Source of the DNA: DASVHS01 sp038244815
Lineage (GTDB): Bacteria > Acidobacteriota > Thermoanaerobaculia > Gp7-AA8
Length of the DNA stretch: 64,000 nt
Assembly: GCA_038244815.1 (NCBI GenBank)
Contig: JBBRTB010000021.1
Coordinates: 1 to 64,000 of the forward strand
Direction of reading: 5' to 3'
The translations under genes and the position numbers were made by a program. This document shows, in pieces, positions 20,422 through 29,668 of the stretch; within the stretch, counting starts at the first letter, position 1; every line of letters begins with the position of its first letter. The notes beneath the pieces were generated by a model, which did no database searches, had not been told where the DNA came from, and was given only the letters and a program-made list of their open reading frames with translations.

Positions 20422-21321
20422 ATGAACATCGTCGTGGCAGGCGGCAGCGGCTTCCTCGGTCAGGCCTGCGTGCGGAGGCTGCTCCGCCGCGGCGATGACG
20501 TTGCGGTTCTGTCGCGCCATCCCTCGAGAGTCCAGGCCGGCCGCGGTGTGCCCTGGGACGGAACGAGCAGCGGCGCCTGGATCGGCGAGATCGACCGCGC
20601 AGATGCCGTCGTCAATCTGGCAGGCGAGAACATCGGCGACGGCCGCTGGACGGAGGCGCGGAAGCAGCGCCTCATCGACAGCCGCGTCGATGCCACGGGC
20701 GCGATCGTGGCGGCGCTGGAGAAGGCGCCGTCGCGCAAGCGGACACTCATCCAGGCGTCCGCGGTCGGTTTCTACGGATTTGACGGCGAAGCAGAACAGG
20801 ACGAGGACGGGTCGAAAGGCAGCGGGTTTCTCGCCGATCTCGTCGACCGGTGGGAAAGCGCGGCGCGGCCGGCGGCAGCGATCGCCCGTCTGGTGATCCT
20901 GCGGTTCGGCGTCGTGCTTGCCGATGACGGCGGGGCGCTGCAGAAGATGATGCTGCCGTTCCGCTTCGGTGGCGGGGGCCGGGTCGGCGACGGCAGGCAA
21001 TGGTTCTCGTGGATCGACCGCGACGACGCGCTGGCCGCGATCGAATGGGCGATCGACCGCGAGGATGCCCGAGGCGTCTACAACATCACCGCGCCGGAGC
21101 CGGTCCGCAATCGCGACTTCGCGACTGCGCTGGGCCGGGCCATGCACCGGCCATCGCTGCTGCCGGCGCCCGCGATCGCGCTGAGGCTGCTCTTCGGCCA
21201 GATGGCTGACGAGGTTCTTCTCGGCGGACAGCGAGTGGTACCCCGGCGCGCCCAGGCGGAGGGATTCCGGTTCCGCTTCCCGGCGGTCGAGACCGCGTTG
21301 GGGCACGTGCTCGATCGCTGA
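20422..21321 (+). CDS. TIGR01777-type NAD(P)-dependent epimerase (YfcH-like)
   Basis: A 299-residue extended short-chain dehydrogenase. It has the nucleotide-binding G-G-S-G-F-L-G (about 7-13), the family-specific V-N-L-A-G-E-N-I (about 68-75), R-W-T-E-A-R-K, and S-A-V-G-F-Y-G with the active-site Tyr (about 112-118). The C-terminal D-E-V-L-L-G-G-Q-R-V-V-P motif is the small DUF1731 domain typical of the family. Substrate is unknown. The start is ATG 20422; the long open frame upstream runs through the terminator and is not coding. Confidence 0.85.
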   Translation: MNIVVAGGSGFLGQACVRRLLRRGDDVAVLSRHPSRVQAGRGVPWDGTSSGAWIGEIDRADAVVNLAGENIGDGRWTEARKQRLIDSRVDATGAIVAALEKAPSRKRTLIQASAVGFYGFDGEAEQDEDGSKGSGFLADLVDRWESAARPAAAIARLVILRFGVVLADDGGALQKMMLPFRFGGGGRVGDGRQWFSWIDRDDALAAIEWAIDREDARGVYNITAPEPVRNRDFATALGRAMHRPSLLPAPAIALRLLFGQMADEVLLGGQRVVPRRAQAEGFRFRFPAVETALGHVLDR

Positions 21322-21557
21322 CTTGCAATCGATCACACTCACCGGTATTGTTCGTCGCGGCACAGCGTTGGCACAGTTTTGTAGCATTCGGAAAACAGTG
21401 TCACGAATCCGGCGCATTGAATTCACCTTGCGCTTATCAACAAAGGCCAACTGATTTGTAACGACTTAGCGTCACTGTTTGCTGGCCGCAGCCTCGCACG
21501 CTTGCGCCCAGCGTACTTCGAAGTTGTATGGTTTTCCATCAATCAGAGGAGGTAGGA
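21322..21557. other. 236-bp upstream region of the TonB receptor
   Basis: No ORF of note. It is locally AT-richer than its surroundings (for instance around 21360-21470), as expected for a promoter region, but I could not fix a -35/-10 pair. A very strong ribosome site GAGGAGGT is at 21546-21553, before ATG 21558. Confidence 0.5.
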
Positions 21558-24467
21558 ATGAAGTTGAATCGCTTCTGGGCAGTCCTCGCCGTCGTGCTTC
21601 TGGTCGGCACGAGCGCATTCGGTCAGACCACATCGGCGCTGACGGGGCGTGTGACCATGGACGGCAACCCGCTGCCAGGCGTCTCGGTGACGGTCAGCTC
21701 ACCGCAGATGCAGGGCACGCGCACCAGCGTCACGGATGTGAACGGTAATTACAATTTCACAGCCATTCCCCCCGGGCAGTACACAGTTCGTTTCGAGATG
21801 GAGAGCATGCAGACGGTCACACGAACGTCGCGTGTCGGTCTCGGACAGACGGGCCGTGCGGACGCGGAGATGCGTCTGACGGCGGTGGCCGAGGCCATCA
21901 CGGTCACGGCCAGTGCGCCGGCCGTCCTGGAGACTCAGGAAATCCAGACGAACGTGACGGAGCAGCTGGTCGAAGACCTGCCCATCCCGCGCACGTTCCA
22001 GTCGCAGGCGAACCTGGCCCCGAACGTGACGACGAACTCCCCGAACGGAGGTCAGCTCGTCATTTCCGGTGCTCCCGCGCACGAGAACCTCTACATGGTC
22101 AACGGCGCGGTCATCAACGAGAACCTGCGCAGCCAGATCCATAATCTATTCATCGAGGACGCCATCCAGGAGACGACGGTGCTCACGGGAGCGATCTCGG
22201 CCGAGTACGGCCGGTTCACCGGCGGCGTGGTGAACTCGATCACGAAGTCAGGCGGCAACGAGTTCAGCGGATCGCTCCGCGACTCGCTGACGAACGACGC
22301 GTGGGCGTCGAAGACCCCGCTGCCGAACGCGCCCGACCTGCTCGACAAGATCAATGCGGTCTACGAGGGCACACTGGGCGGACGGATCATCCGGGACCGC
22401 TTGTGGTTCTTCACCGCGGGGCGCTACACGAAGGCCGATACGCAGCAGTTCCTCTTCGAATCGCCGGTCCCGTTCACCTTCGGCAACAAGGAAACCCGTT
22501 ATGAGGCCAAGCTGACCGGCCAGATCACGCCGAAGCACAGCCTCGTGGTTTCGTACCTCAACATCAACAACCCGCAGACCAACATCTGCTTCATCTCCTG
22601 CTACGAGATCTCGAACATCGACACGTCTCGCGAGCTGCCGAACAACTTCAAGACCGCGCACTACAGCGGCATCTTCACGAACAACCTGCTCGGTGAAGTG
22701 AACTGGTCGAAGAAGTACTTCGCTTTCCAGGACAGCGGCGGCAACAACCACGACTTCGCGCATGGCACGTGGGCGTACGACCTCAACACCGGCGGCTTCT
22801 ACGGCGCGCCCGTGTTCTGCGGCGACTGCGGTTCCGAACAGCGCAACAACAAATACTGGGATGCCAAGCTGACCTACTACCTGGCGTCGAAAGCGGTCGG
22901 CACGCACAACCTGAACGTCGGCTATCAGGACTGGGCGGAGCAGCGCATCGCCAACAACTACCAGTCGGGCTCGAACTTCGGCATGTACACGTTCGGCGTG
23001 CAGACGCCGGTGGCCGCTCCGGGAGACACGTTCCATCCCGTCATCACCCCGGGCGACTTCATCAACTGGACGCCGATCTTCCAGCTCAGCAACGGCTCGA
23101 ACTTCAAGACCGAGTCGCTGTACGCCAACGACAAGTGGGACTTGAACAGCCGCTGGAGCTTCAACCTCGGTCTGCGTTATGACAAGAACCACGGCAAGGA
23201 CAGCGCGGGCGTGGTGCGTGCCAAGGACTCGACGATCGAGCCTCGTATGGGCGCGACGTTCGACATATTCGGCAACGGTCGCCTGCGCTTCAACGCCAGT
23301 TACGCGAAGTACGCGGCGAAGATCGCCGAGACCGTCGGTGGCTCGGCATCGGCTGCCGGTAACCCTGCCTATTTCCTCTATCGCTACCGCGGTCCGGCCA
23401 TCAACGCGCCGGGCTGCACGCCGGGCGCGGCGCTCTGCGGCGTCGACAGCCCGACGGCGTTCCAGGCCGTTTACGACTGGTTCATCGGAGCCGGCGGAAC
23501 GGATGGTCTGAGCCCGGTGGCTGGTGCCATTCCCGGAGTGGGCACGCGCATCGACTCCTCGATCAAGTCTCCGGACGTCACCGAATACACCGTTGGCCTG
23601 GGCTCGCAGGTGGGCCGTGGCTTCGTTCGTCTCGATCTGATGTCGCGCAAGTGGGGTAATTTCTACGCGACGATTCAGGACATGACCACGGGCCAGGTCA
23701 CCGACCAGCTCGGCAACGTCGCCGACATCGCCGAGATCGTCACCACCAACAACGGTCTGGAGCGCACGTACCGCGGCGGGACGATTCAGGCGAGCTATCC
23801 ATTCTCGGAGCGCCTGCAGATCGGTGGCAACTACACGTATGCCAAGACGCGCGGCAACGTCACGGCCGAGACCAGCGGCAGCGGTCCGGTGACCGAGACG
23901 CCCTATGCGTATCCCGAATACAAGGCCTTCGCGCAGAACAACCCCGTCGGCTACCTGCCGTCGGATCAGCGTCACAAAGTGCGCGCGTGGATGACCTGGG
24001 GCGTTCCCACTCCAGTGGGCAACTTCACGTTTAGCGCGCTGGAGCGCTTCGACTCCGGTACGCCGTATTCGGCGATCATTCCGCTCGATACCGGGGAGCT
24101 CTACAACTACATCCCCGCTGCCGCGCAGAACTACTACGTCGGCTCGCCCGGCACGTCGGTGAACTACTACGTGAACGGACAGCGCGGAAACTTCCGCTGG
24201 GACGACATCAACGCTCTCGATCTGTCGATCAACTATCGTCTGCGCCTCGGACGTGCGGAGCTGTTCGTGGAGCCCGAGCTGATCAACGCCTTCAATCAGG
24301 CCGCGGTCACCAACGGCAACACGACCGTCACGCAGACCGGCTCGTTCAACCCGCTCGCGGGTGACGCGCCTCAGTACAAGTTCGGCTCGAAGTTCGGTCA
24401 GGCGAGAAGCCCGTCGGACTACGCGACGATGCGTACCTACCGCGTCTCGGTGGGCGTTCGCTTCTAG
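21558..24467 (+). CDS. TonB-dependent receptor, Oar-like, with carboxypeptidase-regulatory-like domain
   Basis: A 969-residue outer-membrane receptor. A signal peptide (about 1-22, ending A-F-G-Q) is followed by a CarboxypepD_reg-like beta-sandwich (about 25-105, with P-G-V-S-V-T-V and Y-N-F-T-A-I-P-P-G-Q-Y). A plug domain follows (about 120-225; I-S-A-E-Y-G-R-F-T-G-G-V-V-N), then a long beta-barrel ending in an aromatic residue (V-G-V-R-F). Proteins of this type are abundant in Acidobacteriota and myxobacteria and import large substrates or act in surface protein handling; the ligand is unknown. No TonB/ExbBD genes are near. It is monocistronic, with a strong terminator after it. Confidence 0.88.
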   Translation: MKLNRFWAVLAVVLLVGTSAFGQTTSALTGRVTMDGNPLPGVSVTVSSPQMQGTRTSVTDVNGNYNFTAIPPGQYTVRFEMESMQTVTRTSRVGLGQTGRADAEMRLTAVAEAITVTASAPAVLETQEIQTNVTEQLVEDLPIPRTFQSQANLAPNVTTNSPNGGQLVISGAPAHENLYMVNGAVINENLRSQIHNLFIEDAIQETTVLTGAISAEYGRFTGGVVNSITKSGGNEFSGSLRDSLTNDAWASKTPLPNAPDLLDKINAVYEGTLGGRIIRDRLWFFTAGRYTKADTQQFLFESPVPFTFGNKETRYEAKLTGQITPKHSLVVSYLNINNPQTNICFISCYEISNIDTSRELPNNFKTAHYSGIFTNNLLGEVNWSKKYFAFQDSGGNNHDFAHGTWAYDLNTGGFYGAPVFCGDCGSEQRNNKYWDAKLTYYLASKAVGTHNLNVGYQDWAEQRIANNYQSGSNFGMYTFGVQTPVAAPGDTFHPVITPGDFINWTPIFQLSNGSNFKTESLYANDKWDLNSRWSFNLGLRYDKNHGKDSAGVVRAKDSTIEPRMGATFDIFGNGRLRFNASYAKYAAKIAETVGGSASAAGNPAYFLYRYRGPAINAPGCTPGAALCGVDSPTAFQAVYDWFIGAGGTDGLSPVAGAIPGVGTRIDSSIKSPDVTEYTVGLGSQVGRGFVRLDLMSRKWGNFYATIQDMTTGQVTDQLGNVADIAEIVTTNNGLERTYRGGTIQASYPFSERLQIGGNYTYAKTRGNVTAETSGSGPVTETPYAYPEYKAFAQNNPVGYLPSDQRHKVRAWMTWGVPTPVGNFTFSALERFDSGTPYSAIIPLDTGELYNYIPAAAQNYYVGSPGTSVNYYVNGQRGNFRWDDINALDLSINYRLRLGRAELFVEPELINAFNQAAVTNGNTTVTQTGSFNPLAGDAPQYKFGSKFGQARSPSDYATMRTYRVSVGVRF

Positions 24468-24494
24468 TTCCTCAGGCAGTCGCAGTAACCTATC

Positions 24495-24527
24495 GCTCCG
24501 GTCCGAAAGGGCCGGAGCTTTTTTTTT
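24495..24527 (+). terminator. Rho-independent terminator after the TonB receptor
   Basis: GCTCCGGTCC (24495-24504) pairs with GGGCCGGAGC (24509-24518) around a GAAA loop, followed by nine T residues. The next gene starts four bases later. Confidence 0.9.
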
Positions 24528-24531
24528 GCCG

Positions 24532-26649
24532 ATGAGAAGACTCTTCGTCGTCGCGGCGCTCGTGATGAGCACTCTCGCCTGGAGCTGCGCGCGCCATCGC
24601 GAATCCGCCGCCCCGTACAAGGGCGCGCCGGTGATCATCATCTCCATCGACACGCTCCGCGCCGATCATCTGCCGATGTTCGGCTACCGTTCGGTGGAGA
24701 CGCCGCACCTCGATGCTCTGCGCCACGACGGCGTACTGTTCACGACCGCCTACTCCCACGTGCCGCTCACGCTGCCGTCACACACGTCGCTGCTGACCGG
24801 GCTTCTGCCGCCGCACCACGGTGTGCGCAACAACATCGGGTACGTCCTCGATCCGAAGACGATGACGATCGCATCGTTCCTCAGGCCGCAGGGATATGCG
24901 TCGGGTGCCGCCGTCTCCGCCTACGTGTTGCGCGGGAGCACCGGGCTGGCAAGATCCTTCGATTTCTACGACGACGCCATCGCCAGCAGGCCCGGCGTGG
25001 CCACCGGCGCGCTGCAGCGTTCCGGGCGCATCACGGAACAGATCGCGGCGAAGTGGATCGGAGATCACCAGGCGAAGCCCTTCTTCTTTTTCTTCCACAT
25101 CTTCGAGCCTCACGCGCCCTATGAGCCGGAAGAGCCGTTTCGATCGCGGTTCGCGAACGCGTATGACGGCGAGATCGCCACGGCGGACTCGATCGTCGGC
25201 GACTTTCTGCAGGATTTGAAACAGCGCGGGATCTATGACCGCGCCATCATCGTGCTGTTGTCCGATCACGGCGAAGGCCTCGATCAGCACGGCGAGCCGG
25301 AGCACGGCATCTTCGTCTATCGCGAAGACATTCACGTCCCGCTCGTCGTGAAGCTGCCCGGCAGCGCCATGAGCGGCACCACGATCGAGGCACCGGTCGG
25401 ACTCGTCGACGTCTTTCCGACGATCGCGCAACTCCTCGGACTGACCGCTCCGGCCGGTCTGGACGGCCGGTCACTCCTCGCGGCGACCGATGGCCAACGC
25501 CACATCTACAGCGAGTCGCTCTATCCGCGCATTCACCTCGGATGGAGCGAGCTGCGCTCACTGGCGAACGGCGAGAAGCAGTTCATCCAGGCGCCCAGGC
25601 CCGAGCTCTACGACCTGCAGCGCGACCCCGGCGAGACGAACAACATCGTGGCGGAGGATCGGCGGACCTATGCGCGGTTGCGCGATGAGCTGACGCTCTA
25701 CATCGACAAAGCCGTGCTGCCGGCGCATGTGGACCCGGAAGAGGCGAAGAAGCTGGCAGCGCTCGGATATCTCTCGTCTCCCGCGGCACCCAGCAGCGGC
25801 GAGCTTCCCGATCCGAAGGACCGCATCGGAGAGATCGCGGAGATGATCGAGGCCACGCGGCTGCTCAACGATCACCGGTACGACGCGGCCATCGTGGCGT
25901 TCCGGAGCATCGTCGCCAGGAATCCGCGGCTGACGGATGGGTGGACGCAGTTGGGAACAGCGCTGGAAGCGGCGGGCCGCCTCGAGGAGGCGTCCGAGGT
26001 TTACCGGAAGCTCATCCAGACCACGCCGGAGCTCGCCGGCGAGTTCGGGCTGCGGCGAGCGGCGGTGTTGTTGCGGCTCGAACAATACGATGAAGCGGAG
26101 CGTCATGCCCACCTTGGCGAGCGAGCAAATCCCGGCGGCACGCATCTCATGCTCTCGCGGATCGAGCTGGCGCGGAAGCACTATGCCCAGGCCGAAACGG
26201 AAGCGCGCCTGGCGATGAGCGACGAGAACGAGCGCGTGGCGGCGGAGGTCCTGCTGGCGCAGGTGCTGGCGCAGCAGGGGAGAGTCGGGGAGGCTTTGCC
26301 GGTCATCGAGCAGGCGGGGCGAGACATTGCGGGCCAGAAGCTGGGGCCGATCGAGTGGTATCACTTCGCCCGTGGCGACATTCTGGCGCGCATGAATCGC
26401 GACGACGAAGCGATCGCCGAGTTCCGGCAGGAGATTGCGGAGTTTCCGACGAACCGCCAGACCTACGCGAACCTCTACCTCGTGTACATGGTTCGGAACG
26501 ATCCGGCCAGCGCCAGGCGCACGATCGAGGAGATGGTTCGGGCGAATCCGGGCAAGGCATCGCTTCTCTTCGCCGCGAAGACGGTGGGCGCGCTGGGTGA
26601 CGAGAGGGGAGCGGCGGAGTGGCGGCGGCGGGCCGCCGCCACGAAGTAG
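24532..26649 (+). CDS. Sulfatase-fold hydrolase fused to TPR repeats, Thr at the nucleophile position
   Basis: A 705-residue protein with an N-terminal export signal and a possible lipobox (Cys 19). It has an alkaline-phosphatase-superfamily domain (about 33-400: I-S-I-D-T-L-R-A-D-H, then L-S-D-H-G-E-G-L) and about six TPR-like repeats from residue 430 to the end. The sulfatase signature C/S-x-P-S-R reads T80-L-P-S-H, so the position that becomes formylglycine is Thr. Threonine serves as nucleophile in phosphoethanolamine transferases and some phosphodiesterases of this fold, so sulfate-ester cleavage is doubtful. A phosphotransferase or phosphohydrolase anchored in the envelope is my best reading. 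Confidence 0.75.
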   Translation: MRRLFVVAALVMSTLAWSCARHRESAAPYKGAPVIIISIDTLRADHLPMFGYRSVETPHLDALRHDGVLFTTAYSHVPLTLPSHTSLLTGLLPPHHGVRNNIGYVLDPKTMTIASFLRPQGYASGAAVSAYVLRGSTGLARSFDFYDDAIASRPGVATGALQRSGRITEQIAAKWIGDHQAKPFFFFFHIFEPHAPYEPEEPFRSRFANAYDGEIATADSIVGDFLQDLKQRGIYDRAIIVLLSDHGEGLDQHGEPEHGIFVYREDIHVPLVVKLPGSAMSGTTIEAPVGLVDVFPTIAQLLGLTAPAGLDGRSLLAATDGQRHIYSESLYPRIHLGWSELRSLANGEKQFIQAPRPELYDLQRDPGETNNIVAEDRRTYARLRDELTLYIDKAVLPAHVDPEEAKKLAALGYLSSPAAPSSGELPDPKDRIGEIAEMIEATRLLNDHRYDAAIVAFRSIVARNPRLTDGWTQLGTALEAAGRLEEASEVYRKLIQTTPELAGEFGLRRAAVLLRLEQYDEAERHAHLGERANPGGTHLMLSRIELARKHYAQAETEARLAMSDENERVAAEVLLAQVLAQQGRVGEALPVIEQAGRDIAGQKLGPIEWYHFARGDILARMNRDDEAIAEFRQEIAEFPTNRQTYANLYLVYMVRNDPASARRTIEEMVRANPGKASLLFAAKTVGALGDERGAAEWRRRAAATK

Positions 26650-26653
26650 GCCG

Positions 26654-27076
26654 TCAGTTTCTCGACGTCAGCATGTTCCACTCGGGGTTTTCGCGGACAT
26701 AGCTGGGCCGTTTGCCTTTGAGCTGGTGCAGCTCGCCGGCTGTCTCCAGCATGAGCTGGAACTTGGCGATCATCGTCTTCTGCACCGGTTTGGGCAGCGC
26801 ACGCAGCTCATCGGTGATGCGGGCGGCAGCGTGCTCGTCGGAGTCGAGCTCCCACGGAGCGATCTGCCGTTCCACGGAGCAGCCGAAGAAATCCGCTTCA
26901 GTGAGGCCGTAGACCTTGAGCAGCCGTTTGAGTTGCGCAAGCTTGAGCGAGCCGATGCGCTGTCCAGTCTCGAACGAGCTGATCGTCTTCTCACCGACTC
27001 CCGACATCCGGGCTACATCTTTCTGACTCAATCCGCGCATGCGGCGGATTTCACGAAGTTTCAGTACGAGATCCAT
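26654..27076 (-). CDS. XRE-family regulator in operon with lexA
   Basis: A 140-residue protein with an N-terminal Cro/C1 helix-turn-helix (R-G-L-S-Q-K-D-V-A-R through K-T-I-S-S-F-E, about 14-33). The C-terminal part is helical, without a known sensor domain. It starts 18 bases after the lexA stop, so it should be transcribed from the LexA-controlled promoter. That context suggests a damage-inducible regulator, as inference only. Confidence 0.75.
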   Translation of the reverse strand: MDLVLKLREIRRMRGLSQKDVARMSGVGEKTISSFETGQRIGSLKLAQLKRLLKVYGLTEADFFGCSVERQIAPWELDSDEHAAARITDELRALPKPVQKTMIAKFQLMLETAGELHQLKGKRPSYVRENPEWNMLTSRN

Positions 27077-27094
27077 CGCTTTCCCCTCATCTCT

Positions 27095-27709
27095 CTAGAA
27101 CCGCCGCATCAGTCCGACGACCACACCCTGCACCGCGACATCGCGGGCCAGGGCGAAGATCGGGCTCATCGTGGCATTCGCCGGTTGCAGGCGGACACGT
27201 TCACCTTCCCGATAAATCCTCTTGAGCGTCACTTCTCCGTTGACGTTGGCCACGACCATCTCGCCGTTGTAGGCCTGCTCCCGCCGCGAGATGATCACCA
27301 GGTCGCCGTCCAGAATGCCGTCGTCGATCATCGAATCGCCACGGACTTTCAGGACGTAGTTCTCGCCGCGCGTGGTCAGATGCTCCGGAACGGCGATGGT
27401 CTCATCGGAGACGTCGACATCCAGGGGCCGGCCGGCGGCGATGTATCCGAACAGCGGCAGCTCGCGGACACCGGCCGCGGGCTCGCGTGTTTCCGGCTTT
27501 TCCACAAGCTCGACCCCCCGCTTCTGGTTCCAGTCGCGGCGGATCAACCCCTTCTTCTCGAGAAGCGAAAGGTGCTTGTAAACAGTGCCGTACGAGGAAA
27601 AGCCGAAGTGATCGCAGATTTCCCGATGCGTCGGGGCGATCCCGCGCTCGCCCTGAAACTCCCTGATGAAGTTCAGAATGTCGCGCTGGCGTTCGGTCAC
27701 GTACTTCAT
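27095..27709 (-). CDS. lexA: LexA repressor
   Basis: A 204-residue SOS repressor and self-cleaving S24 peptidase. The winged helix-turn-helix covers about 1-65. The cleavage site is Ala92-Gly93 in Y-I-A-A-G-R, the nucleophile is Ser126 in R-G-D-S-M, and the general base is Lys163 in V-T-L-K-R. All parts needed for RecA-stimulated autocleavage are present. Its recognition helix (about T27-Y44, with S-S-Y-G-T-V-Y-K) is unlike that of E. coli. A 25-bp palindrome covers its start codon and is the probable autoregulatory operator. Confidence 0.93.
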   Translation of the reverse strand: MKYVTERQRDILNFIREFQGERGIAPTHREICDHFGFSSYGTVYKHLSLLEKKGLIRRDWNQKRGVELVEKPETREPAAGVRELPLFGYIAAGRPLDVDVSDETIAVPEHLTTRGENYVLKVRGDSMIDDGILDGDLVIISRREQAYNGEMVVANVNGEVTLKRIYREGERVRLQPANATMSPIFALARDVAVQGVVVGLMRRF

Positions 27710-27732
27710 TGCTCAACCTCGCATTGAGCAAT
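27708..27732. promoter_or_regulatory. Probable LexA operator overlapping the lexA start codon
   Basis: Perfect inverted repeat: ATTGCTCAA (27708-27716), seven-base spacer, TTGAGCAAT (27724-27732). It overlaps the ATG of lexA, where repressor binding would block initiation. The half-site differs from the E. coli CTGT-N8-ACAG and Bacillus GAAC/GTTC boxes. Confidence 0.7.
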
Positions 27733-27775
27733 ATAGGCGGTAACGGGGCGCAAGTCAAGCGTAAGTAGGCGTAAG

Positions 27776-27988
27776 ATGCCGGTGCTGCTGGGTGCTGGGT
27801 GCTGGGTGCTCGGAGACGTTGGTGCTCGGAGGAAAAGCGCTCTCACGAGCACCTGAGTACCGAGCACCTGAGTACCGAGCACCGATCACCTGGGTCGCTG
27901 GGTCGCTGGGTCGCCGGTTGCCAGTTACCAGTTACCTGTTCGCCGAGCACCCAGCACTGAGCACCGAGCGCCCAGCACCGAGCCCCGG
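27776..27988. repeat. Heptamer/octamer repeat island R2 (lexA - CsgG-domain gene)
   Basis: On the plus strand: GGTGCTG/GGTGCTC units, then their inverse GAGCACC with GAGTACC variants, forming a hairpin-capable first half. A full A-B-C composite follows: GGGTCGCT octamers, CAGTTACC units, TGTTCGCC, and CGAGCAC-type units. The whole 210-bp gap is repeat; I see no gene or promoter box in it. Confidence 0.85.
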
Positions 27989-27991
27989 GTA

Positions 27992-28696
27992 TCAGTCCAG
28001 CTTGATCGACTTCTTGGTCTTCTCGCGGCGCGACTTTTCTTTCGCGGCGTATTCGTCCATGCAGGAGTCTTTGTCGACCATGGCGCAGCCGAGGTAGTCG
28101 GTGATCTCCATGACCGCGGCGCGGATGGCCTTGCCGGTGGGAGTGTTCTCGTACTTGCCGAGAGATCCGCCGAGACCTCCGCGATAGAGGCTGCCGTGCA
28201 TGCCGTAGCTCGAGGCCCGTCCTTCGATGGTGCGGACGTACTCGACTTCGCCGCTCGTCGTATCGACGACGCGCAGGTCTACCGCGATGTAGGCATCTTC
28301 TTTCTTTCCGCCGATGCCGATGCCGCGGAAACTGAGGCCGCCGCCGGCGCCGGCCGTGTGGCTGTCGAAGGCGGTGACGGTGGCGAACACGAGATACCGT
28401 GCGCCGGTGAGCTTGCCGATTTTCGCGCCGGTCGATTTGCTGACGCGCCCGGAGGCGGCGAGATCCTGCTCATCGAGCACGGGGGCGAGCTTCGCCCGTT
28501 CGACGACGCGGAATTTTCCGCTCTCGGCCAGCTCGTTCGTGAGCATGCCGGCGAGATCGTTGCCGACGCTGCCGGACCACCAGCCGGCACTCGTCTCATT
28601 CTTGAATTCGGCGACGCCGACCGAGGGCCGGTCTGAAGCGATGGCCGCGGTGACGACAAACAGAGAGATTCCGACGACGAGTTTCGCGATGCGCAT
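27992..28696 (-). CDS. Secreted CsgG-domain protein
   Basis: A 234-residue exported protein: signal peptide (about 1-22), then a CsgG-like domain (V-G-V-A-E-F-K-N-E-T near residue 28, a G-N-D-L-A-G-M-L-T-N-E-L helix, F-R-V-V-E-R). The family includes the curli secretion pore and many periplasmic or outer-membrane assembly proteins. No lipobox Cys is present, so it is not a classical CsgG pore. The C-terminus is strongly basic. I start at ATG 28696, behind AGGAAAGGAAG, rather than at the far upstream methionine. No curli subunit genes are nearby. Confidence 0.72.
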   Translation of the reverse strand: MRIAKLVVGISLFVVTAAIASDRPSVGVAEFKNETSAGWWSGSVGNDLAGMLTNELAESGKFRVVERAKLAPVLDEQDLAASGRVSKSTGAKIGKLTGARYLVFATVTAFDSHTAGAGGGLSFRGIGIGGKKEDAYIAVDLRVVDTTSGEVEYVRTIEGRASSYGMHGSLYRGGLGGSLGKYENTPTGKAIRAAVMEITDYLGCAMVDKDSCMDEYAAKEKSRREKTKKSIKLD

Positions 28697-28776
28697 GATG
28701 GGTTGTCTTCCTTTCCTCGAACCTGGAACGTCAATTTGTGAGGTCTGATCGAAATCCGCCGTGAGCCAGCTCACGG

Positions 28777-29628
28777 TCAATGGTTCCTGTCGAGTGGCAT
28801 TGGTCCGCTGGCCGCGGAATCCCACACCGCCACGCGGTTGCGGCCGTGATTCTTGGCCTGATAGAGCGCGCGGTCCGCACGCTCGATGAGCATGGAGGGG
28901 CTGAGCACGGGCTCGATCATCTCCGGGTCGAGTCCGGCGATGCCGATGGACGCCGTCACCACCACCGATCCGCCGGTCACCTCCATCGGTGTGTTCTCCA
29001 GGCGTTTGCGGATTCTCTCCGCCACTCCCGGCGTGCTGAGCATCGTGGTTTCGGGCATCAGCAGGCAGAACTCTTCGCCGCCGTAGCGTCCGGGCACGTC
29101 GTACACGCGGCAGCTCTCCCGGAGCAGGCGGGCCACGACCTGCAGCACGTGATCTCCGGCGCTGTGTCCGTACGTGTCATTGACGTTCTTGAAATGATCG
29201 ATGTCGAGCATCAGCAACGCCATCGCCGAGCCGTGACGCAATGACCGGTTGATCTCCGACTCGATCTTGTCGACGACATACCAGCGGTTATACAGCCCGG
29301 TGAGCGTGTCGCGCCACGACGCTTCGGACAGCTCGCGGTTCCTGACTTTGAGCTCGAGGTTCTCGGTGGTCAGCCGTGTAACGCCGAGCTCCAGATCCTG
29401 GATCCGCTCTTCGCGCAGATCGGCGATGCGCAGCACATCGAAGATCTCGCTGATGGCCATCCGCTCGTCGTTCGACAGCGTGCCGTCGCTGTGGAGAACG
29501 GTTCCCGGCGACAGACGGATGGCGGTCTCCCCGGCAGGGAGGTCGTTCGCGGCGATGTGCAATGGTTTGCCGAGAAGCTCGGAAAGAGCGCGAAGGATGC
29601 GCTCGGTCGCTTCGAGCGGACGAGTCAT
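28777..29628 (-). CDS. Diguanylate cyclase (GGDEF) with I-site
   Basis: A 283-residue protein. The N-terminal 95 residues have no known domain and lead into a coiled-coil segment (about 75-105), then a GGDEF domain (about 110-275) with the active G-G-E-E-F signature. An R-V-Y-D sits exactly five residues upstream, the canonical RxxD inhibitory site. It should therefore make c-di-GMP and be product-inhibited. No membrane segment. It is followed by the CsgG-domain gene 80 bases on. Confidence 0.9.
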   Translation of the reverse strand: MTRPLEATERILRALSELLGKPLHIAANDLPAGETAIRLSPGTVLHSDGTLSNDERMAISEIFDVLRIADLREERIQDLELGVTRLTTENLELKVRNRELSEASWRDTLTGLYNRWYVVDKIESEINRSLRHGSAMALLMLDIDHFKNVNDTYGHSAGDHVLQVVARLLRESCRVYDVPGRYGGEEFCLLMPETTMLSTPGVAERIRKRLENTPMEVTGGSVVVTASIGIAGLDPEMIEPVLSPSMLIERADRALYQAKNHGRNRVAVWDSAASGPMPLDRNH

Positions 29629-29668
29629 GCGGTTCTCTCCAGGGATTTGACCGAGTATATGCGATTTC

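Noticed and set aside
22248..24653. 801-codon open frame antisense to the TonB receptor
   Set aside because: It is the mirror of a well-supported receptor gene; composition is rich in Arg/Val/Asp as expected for an antisense shadow in high-GC DNA, and it shows no domain.
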